Program-made: the position numbers and the translations under genes
Notes under the pieces: generated by a model
Databases searched by the model: none
Told to the model about the DNA's origin: nothing
What the model saw: the letters and a program-made list of their open reading frames with translations, nothing else
From: Hemicentrotus pulcherrimus
Lineage: Eukaryota; Echinodermata; Echinoidea; Camarodonta; Strongylocentrotidae
Length of the DNA: 64,000 bases
NCBI GenBank assembly: GCA_003118195.1
Contig: BEXV01000006.1
Span: forward strand, 312,404 to 376,403
Direction: 5' to 3'
Part shown: positions 57,389 to 64,000 of the stretch, in pieces
Layout: every line of letters starts with the position of its first letter
Numbering within the stretch: position 1 is the first letter of the stretch

Positions 57389-59349
57389 CTTATTAAAGTA
57401 GACATACACACTGAAACTTGCCTGCGTCTCAGCTGGATTATGCTTGACCGATTAATTTCTAATTGTCAATGAATACTAAGTTCAATTTTGTTAATGAATT
57501 GTTTGAAATGTATATAATTTATTACTCTCCGATGCCACATCATTGTATTAAAATGACTTCAGAGAATCTAAATTATCAATTTGTCAAATAATTGTAAATG
57601 ATGCTTGCAATTCCACGTACTCAAAAAGAAATTGATAATCGGCAAACAGAACCTAATGATAATAAGTGATGTTCTGGAGTTATATGGCGCTAAAATGAAT
57701 CTATGTTGTCTCCAAGCGCGCGTGACAGATATGTTCATACAGTCATATTTTTTTCTCCTGAATCTATTTTCTGATTCTTTAATTCCGGGAGGTGAACAAA
57801 AATAGAAATAGCTGACAAGCAGTTTAAAAAATATTGATATTCGGAATCAGCTTTATTCTAGGATGTAAGACCTTAAAATATAGAATATTTGCTTCTTTCT
57901 TAACTACTATTCTACGCCTTTGCGTCTATTAAAGATATGTGTCTGAATCTAAAGAGCAGGTGATAATAAGAAACACACGACTTCGTTATCTTATGTCATT
58001 GACTGGTCTGAAATGTTTACCGTATCAAATACAATGTTGATTTAACAGTTTAAAAGTCACTTTAAGAGTTTTGGGGCTTTTGGAAGAACGCCAGTTCTTT
58101 ATTAATAGCGCAACTTTTCATCAAATCCAGAGGTAATCTAGGCAAAGCATTACAAAAAAAAATCTTAGATGCAGATATCCACAATCATTGGCATTATATT
58201 TTGATGCAACAATATTAGTCGGGTAACAAAGAAATCTTAGAACTTTAATAATTTTTGATATAATTTTGATTCGTTTATATTTTTGCTTATCGTGTTTTAT
58301 GTGTATAGGCATTGTCGTTGAACCGCAAACAGATATATCGCATTGTATTGTCAATAACGCGACGCCCTTAGGAATATTGACACTCGATTAAAGTTGAAAG
58401 ATTAATGTACAAGACTCTAATATTCTTCGAAAATATATAGGGAGTTTTAGCTCTTCCCATAAGTTTTCCCATTGTTAAACTTACACTGTACAATATTCCT
58501 TTACTGTTCCTTTGGAGGTAAATTCGTTTGAAATATGAATTTCCCCCATATCATAAACATAGAATTCGTTTGCAATATTAATTAACCATATACTTGTGAT
58601 TCATGTTTTTGGAATTGTTAGGCTTCTTTGAAAATGAGGTTTGAATATAGTGTATTGTAAGGAAAATAGATCTTCGTTTTCGATTCTGTGAACAAGGTTT
58701 TTTTCTTCTTCAATATCTTGACTAAAAACATGAATTTTATTTGACTTCACCCACTCTACCTCCATTTCCAGTTCTTTAATTCGCTTATGTTCTAATGAAC
58801 ACACAAAAAACGGTCTAAAGCAATGGCTGAGAAAATATAATACTAGCATTTTGGAATTGTCAGATCGATTGACAATACATTATCTATATTGTACCTTTTT
58901 GGTAATACACTGTAGGTACATTTTAAGTCCTTACAATTATGGTTTTCAAGCTATGATACAAAAATTAATGTTTTCAAGTTTGGAAAGGATAAAAGGCCTT
59001 CATTTGAATGTATTTTACAATTGAGTAGATGTGGGTTTGATGTGGTTTGAGATGACGATCATCTATGCCAATACAACGGGTATGTTCATGCCCGTGTTAA
59101 ACGAGAGGCCTTCGTAGTCACTCTTTGATATTACTATAGGATCTGTATGACTTTGTAAGAGATGTATTTTCTTAGAAGTGCGAGACTAATCCCTTTTGTA
59201 TAGGAATGTATTTGCAGGTTGAATAAGCCGCACAGGTGTGAAGTGAATATTCATTGACCGAGTTCGATACTTCAGCGGCAGAGGTCGACAAATCGTTACC
59301 AGATACATAGTTGCGTTTTGATTATACGGAAGCAAAGGCGACGCTCCCN
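57389..59349. other. No recognised gene
   Basis: AT-rich spacer with short unrecognised frames (for example 57605-57805 plus, 58601-58849 minus). One undetermined base lies at 59349. Confidence 0.5.
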
Positions 59350-60310
59350 AAAAATGCCCCTTATTACATAGGACGAGTGCCTTTTTCCCTTGTGATAAAT
59401 GCACCCCTATTTTTGTCATTTAGAACCTCTTCACTTTCTCACAAATGTCCCTTTTTACCTCTGATAAATCCCCCAGTTAAAATCTAATAAATAAGTGCCC
59501 CTTTTACTTTACAACAAGTGTCCCTCTTCCATTTTCATCTCTGGTAAGTGCCCCTTTTCCACCTCTGATACGTGCCCCCTTTACCTCTGATAATTGTCCC
59601 TATTCAAATCTGACAGGTACACGCTTTACTTTGACAAATGCCCCTTTTCCTTTAATAGTAACAATTGCCCGTCCCCTTCTGATAAGTGCTCCTATTCTTC
59701 GTTGATGAGTGACCCATTTATTTTGTCACGTCCCCTTTTCCTTTCTAAAAATTGCCCCTTTTCCTTCTGATAAGTGCCCCTTTTCCTTTTCATAAATGCC
59801 CCCTTTTCCTTTTCATAAATGCCCCCTTTTCACCTCTAGTAATCGTCACGATCAAAATTTGACAGGTGTCACTTATTCCTTATAATAAGCTCTTTTTCAT
59901 TCTTATAATAAGCTCTTTTTCATTCTTAAAGTGCCCTTTATAATCTTTGGTGAGTGCTTCTTTTCAGGTGCAAGACAATTCCCTTTTCAGCTCTGATATT
60001 TTTGCTCTTTAAAATAAAACTTTGACTCGTGCCCCTTTTCCTTTATAATAAGTGCACTTTTTCCTTATGATAAGTGCCCTTTTCCATTTGTAATATATTT
60101 TAAAAAACTTCACTTTCTCTTAAATCCCACTTTTCAACAATGATACGTGCCATTTTTATTTTGACACGTGCCCTTTTTCTTTTCTTATAAGTACTCTATT
60201 TCCTTTGGATAACTACCCATTTTTCTTTTTTTTTGTATGAGCCCCTTCCCCATTTCAAAATGCCCCTTTTTACATCTGATAAATGCCCCTATTAAAATCC
60301 GATACCTCTC
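59350..60310 (+). repeat. Degenerate minisatellite, TGCCCCTTTTCC-type unit
   Basis: Roughly 30 diverged copies of a unit of about 20-30 bases follow one another, with a consensus near 'gataagtgccccttttcctt'. Unit length varies and some copies have lost the CCCC core. Two adjacent units near 59780-59825 ('ccttttcataaatgccccct') are nearly identical, as are two at about 59886-59935 ('aataagctctttttcattct'), indicating recent local duplications. The strand is extremely C+T-rich. Isolated units reappear near 60520-60545. Confidence 0.8.
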
Positions 60311-62352
60311 TAGTCCTACATGCTTTGCTCACCCGCTTTGCTCGCTCGGAAATTAATATTCAGACCCTATACCCCCCAAGTGCAAAGTATGTTTTTTTAC
60401 CACGTAAATAGAGAAACAAATATTGATATCTTCCCTGGTAGTGTAATCACAATCATAACGATGTAGGGGTATATACCAATGTCCAAACATATACCTTTAT
60501 ATGTTCCGCTTTTTCCCAGAAAATGCCCTTTTTGTTGGTGCCCCTCACTTTAGAAACAGCTCCGCCGCCCCTGTACGACAGCTAATATAGCTTGTTAAAT
60601 ATTTAACGGATGACTAGCCGGTCATATGAAGGCTGAAACGAATAGTATATGAACAAAAATAAACAAACAAAATTTGGGAATTACTAAAATAAAACATCAT
60701 TAAATAATTGCACGAAAGTAATTAAAAGCAAATTCCCATTTCTCAATCTTTGATTAAATAGGGAATAACGTCACTCTTTCATTTCATAAATGTTTCCATG
60801 TATGTAAATTTTCGAAAAAAATTAGTACGGAAAACATTCATTAGGAAGCAAAAGCAGTAAGAGAAGGAAAGAAATGACCACAACTTAGGGCTCAGCCTTG
60901 GACATTGGTTGTTATGCCCATCGCCCTTTAATGTGAACCGGACTTAGCAAAGTGTATGAAATATATACAGAGAGAGAGAGAGAGAGAGAGAGGCGAAAAA
61001 AGAGAAAAATAAGAGTGAAAACAAAACAACGCGGTTAGTAGTTTTTCCCTGGCATTACCATTTCCCAAGGATGACATCATACATTTCAAAATTTATATTT
61101 TCCACCTGGCCTTTCCAACTTCCTTCCCGAAACTATAACGCGTCGATTGCGTAAGCCTCTTAATGATAAAATATGGACTCAGGTGGTGTTAGGGAATGAT
61201 ATAAATGCTCTTTTTTTAAAACTGCAGATGACAGGATGTAACTGTTATCTTATCTGATGACGTAGGCGGAGACATAGTAATAGGACTACCATTTTTTAAA
61301 TCACTAGCTTATTCGATGGGGTTCAAGCCATCCTACCTCCCCAACATATTTAGAACACCCACCCCCTCCCCAGAAAAAAGGAATTAAATTATTGAGTTTT
61401 TAAAAATGTCCAAGCCTCTAGCCTTGCCTAGCCTAGAAGGAAGCATCCAAGTTGCGCTCTGAAAAAAATTGGTAGATATTAATTAACCCCTGACAAAAAC
61501 TTCGGAAAGTCAAGTATAATTGCTTGTCTCTCTTGTCATGGCATAGTCATCGCTTTTTTTTAGTATCATTAGAAAGTGGGGTTTTCCCTTTTCAAATGAT
61601 ACCCAATGATTGTTCAGCCATGGAATGCGCAGTAGATCAAAATAAGGGGCAAGGTCAAACGTGGAAAATAGCAAAATGCGTTGCTCTTGTTCGACTATGC
61701 ATTCGAATTGCCCTATCGCTGGGGCCTTGTCAGCAGTTGTTAACCTAGACATGATGAAAGTTGATAACCCAACAATAGCGAAGACCTGTCATTGCATGAA
61801 TCGTCATCAATAGCCCCTTTCTTACCTCAAAGAAAGAAGAGTGCTCGATCCGCGTAACATTACCAGTTCTTACCTGATAATTTTTCAACCCTTCATTTTT
61901 CACCCAACCAAATATTCTGGTGTACTGCTCACTCCATGGCTACAAAACCATATCAAATGTGTTAATTTTAGAGAGGAATGAAAACACTTTCTAATCATTT
62001 AATCAAAGTGATGATTTTGCCATGATAAAAGAGATATACTATTAAAACATAGAGGTGTTTAGTTCATCAAAATGCCAGACGATTTCTAAGTTATAGTTGA
62101 GCTTAATTTTTTGTAGGGATGTAGTAAAGTTGTTAACACACTTGACTGGAAATGCGAAATTCCAGCGAGGCATCTTATCTTTATTGATGCTCTCCACCCG
62201 GGTGATAGATAGGTAACCGGTAGGATGCAAATTTACGAAAATCATTGTGCTTTGTTTAGCAGTGTGTTACACCTGTATATACCGGCGACTGGCTTATCTC
62301 CTCGGGGAATGGAGAAAGTGCATACATTGTTTGTGGACAAGCCGATAACCAG
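60311..62352. other. No recognised gene
   Basis: The stretch at 60540-60580 ('gctccgccgcccctg') looks like a repeat end; a related 'cgccgcccctg' occurs at about 20431. A (GA)n tract lies at 60967-60992. The remainder is AT-rich without supported exons. Both strands are open at 61510-61752 but the frames are unrecognised. Confidence 0.5.
60967..60992 (+). repeat. (GA)n microsatellite
   Basis: A pure GA tract of about 13 units within a purine-rich flank. Confidence 0.9.
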
Positions 62353-62480
62353 TGCCCCATTTCACAAAACTTGTCATCAGTGACCAATGACAGTTTTTGT
62401 TATAAGCTAGTGAAATCCTTGCTTCTGATTGGTTATCAGCAGATATGTCATAAAAAAGAGACTTTTTGAAACGGGTCCCT
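62353..62480. mobile_element. Short MITE (about 125 bp)
   Basis: The left end 'tgccccatttcacaaaactt' followed by 'gtcat' and the inverse of the right end 'gactttttgaaacgggtccc' form imperfect terminal inverted repeats. The interior has 'cagtgaccaatgacag' and 'ctgattggttatcag'. I remember this CATTTCACAAAACTTGTCATCA-type sequence as abundant in sea-urchin genomic DNA, which is part of the reason for the organism call. Confidence 0.6.
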
Positions 62481-63067
62481 GATTGTCTGCTTGGAGCTAG
62501 AAGGTTTAAACGAAGTGTTTTAAGGTTTACTGAATAGGGATAAAAGGGATAATGAATATTTTAAGATGATGACGCGGATCCTAATCAAATGGTTGGTTGA
62601 GAGCGTATACCTGACCAGGCATTTATTTGCCTAACACCTAATTTTTCTAATGACTGGCCATTAGTAAAATCATGTTATAAAACATAATTTTATAAAACAA
62701 GTAAAGAATCATCTTATCAAACAAATAAAACACATCATTTTGTTCTGGCAGTAGTAAAATTACACACACTCGGAATCTTCGAAACAATCCTCTGGCGGGT
62801 TTAACTGTTCCAAAGGTACCTTGTGTGGGTTATTCGTACTAATGCCCTCACTGCTGTTTATTATTTCTACACTAACGACCTTCTTGCTCCAAACAGATGT
62901 ATCAGAACAGCGTTTCTTTTAAATCAAATTATTATAATCTGGATTTTTTTCTCTCGATCATTCTTTAATGGTATTCAATCCCCCTCCTAGTCGAGCATAT
63001 TCTTATTTTGATAGTCATTATATTAATTTTTTCCCTCAACCATTCTACCCCAGGAGCGTTTTATGTT

Positions 63068-63535
63068 CTGAAATTTAAGAGAACCGGTAACATTGTTGGA
63101 GGTTGATGAAAAAACTGCCTATTTTTTGTATGAAATGTTACTTACTATATTCCTTCTACTGTACTTACCCTCTTACATGCAAAACATTTTGGAAAAAATC
63201 TAGAAACAAAGATATTTATGGTTTTCTTTGAAGGCATCAATGTGTAACGCTTTATGTTTATGACATAAAACAGGCTTTTACAATTCTTTCAACACTTAAA
63301 TGTTTGCAATAGTATATAGAGCCAATTTATTGCTTTGTGACTATTTACATTTGCCCAAAATTAAATTAAATTATAATAACATAGTTGGGAGAATTAAGGA
63401 ATTGATCAGATCTGTTTTCCCCATTGTTTATCATTAATAATGGTTTGTTTTAACTCAAAATTCATATCTAGCATTGGGTCACTACCTTATCACCATTTTC
63501 TCTCATCTGAACAATGTTACAAAGTCCCTTTAAGG
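63068..63535 (+). repeat. Dispersed repeat family C, copy 2
   Basis: It aligns with 18605-19087 over its whole length in the same orientation, from 'cggtaacattgttggaggtt' to 'caaagtccctttaa'. The part to the right (63536-63800), also AAAGGGAC-ended at its start, may be a separate palindromic element. A minus-strand frame at 63517-63789 is unrecognised. Confidence 0.75.
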
Positions 63536-64000
63536 ACCAAGTTCCCAATTTTAAAAAATCTTTTTGATGCCTTTTCAATGATCATGAACATAATATACCC
63601 AAAGACATTGAATTGATGTACAACTGCGAATAGAAAAAGGATGTTTGCGGTCGGAAAGACAACTGCCAAATATCGGATATCCGTTACATAAGGGAGGAAT
63701 TCCGACATCCAGTAAAATTTGTAATCATGTGAGAGGAAGTAGCAATATGTCGCTCTCTTCCAAAGCGGTTCATTTTTTTTGCAGTGCATGTTGGTAGGAT
63801 CTGTTTTTTTAAGATGAGAATGAAAAAAAAAATGACCGAATCGGAAGTTAAGACGAGACTAAAAGTGCAAATCTAACGAATTATAAGCAATAAAGAAAAG
63901 CTCGAGTAAAGGAAAAGGTTTAACATTTATTGTGAGCTTTTTCGTTTGCTTACGTTAGTGTTGAATAGTATCATAGAACAACGCCTTCCGGAAAGGATGG
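63536..64000. other. No recognised gene
   Basis: AT-rich sequence to the window end. The only long frame (63517-63789, minus) overlaps a repeat boundary and shows no motif. Confidence 0.45.

Noticed and set aside
61320..61345. 'ggggttcaagccatcc' as a tRNA or SINE B box
   Set aside because: No A box at a suitable distance and no cloverleaf can be drawn. The same applies to 'ggttcgatatc' near 12227.

Overview
The window is animal nuclear DNA: AT-rich, dominated by non-coding sequence, with spliceosomal introns, simple repeats, several MITE-like inverted-repeat elements and decayed LINE fragments. The repeat style resembles what I remember from sea-urchin and other echinoderm genomes: a TTTCACAAAACTTGTCA-type MITE, GCGCTTTACAAAT tails running into ATT repeats, and 'aagtccactccaaaa' inverted-repeat elements. 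I infer an invertebrate deuterostome, most likely an echinoid. This rests on pattern memory, not on a search.

I can assemble one protein-coding gene with confidence. It lies on the plus strand in four coding exons at 41147-41192, 42126-42298, 44734-45030 and 45485-45691. All splice sites are GT-AG and the reading frame is kept throughout (intron phases 1, 0, 0). The predicted product is 240 residues: a signal-peptide-like N-terminus, then a four-helix-bundle protein. Its A helix, AB loop, B, C and D helices align by eye with the vertebrate CNTF / CLCF1 / cardiotrophin branch of the IL-6 cytokine family. An IL-6-family-like ligand gene outside vertebrates is the main discovery candidate here. 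Upstream are a promoter-like segment (40800-40975) and three TGACCY half-sites in consecutive DR5 spacing (39435-39462), which is the geometry of a retinoic-acid-type response element. Downstream, the first canonical AATAAA is about 2.6 kb past the stop codon, so the 3' UTR may be long and AU-rich.

Layout. 1-23 kb: no supported gene; GA microsatellites on the plus strand, a long-TIR element (3351-4116), LINE remnants (about 1.9-2.1 kb and 5.8-6.4 kb), and a cluster of dispersed repeats (13.4-14.0 and 18.1-19.1 kb) ending near a gap at 19.9-20.3 kb. 23-30 kb: simple repeats switch to CT on the plus strand and several GC/CpG-richer islets appear (23.1, 24.1-24.4, 27.2-27.4, 27.9 and 29.5-29.75 kb); none is a recognised gene. 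30-39 kb: mostly AT-rich and empty, with a small gap and an ATCA-rich tract. 39-48.4 kb: the cytokine locus. 48.4-64 kb: a MITE with a perfect hairpin (51.0-51.4 kb), a possible promoter plus leader exon (53.8-54.1 kb), a gap, a decayed LINE (55.3-56.5 kb), a CpG/Z-DNA-prone patch, a roughly 1 kb degenerate minisatellite (59.35-60.3 kb), another MITE, and second copies of two repeat families first seen at 18-19 kb.

I found no rRNA, tRNA or CRISPR. Most long open frames in the window are low-complexity translations of GA/CT tracts or run through N gaps.
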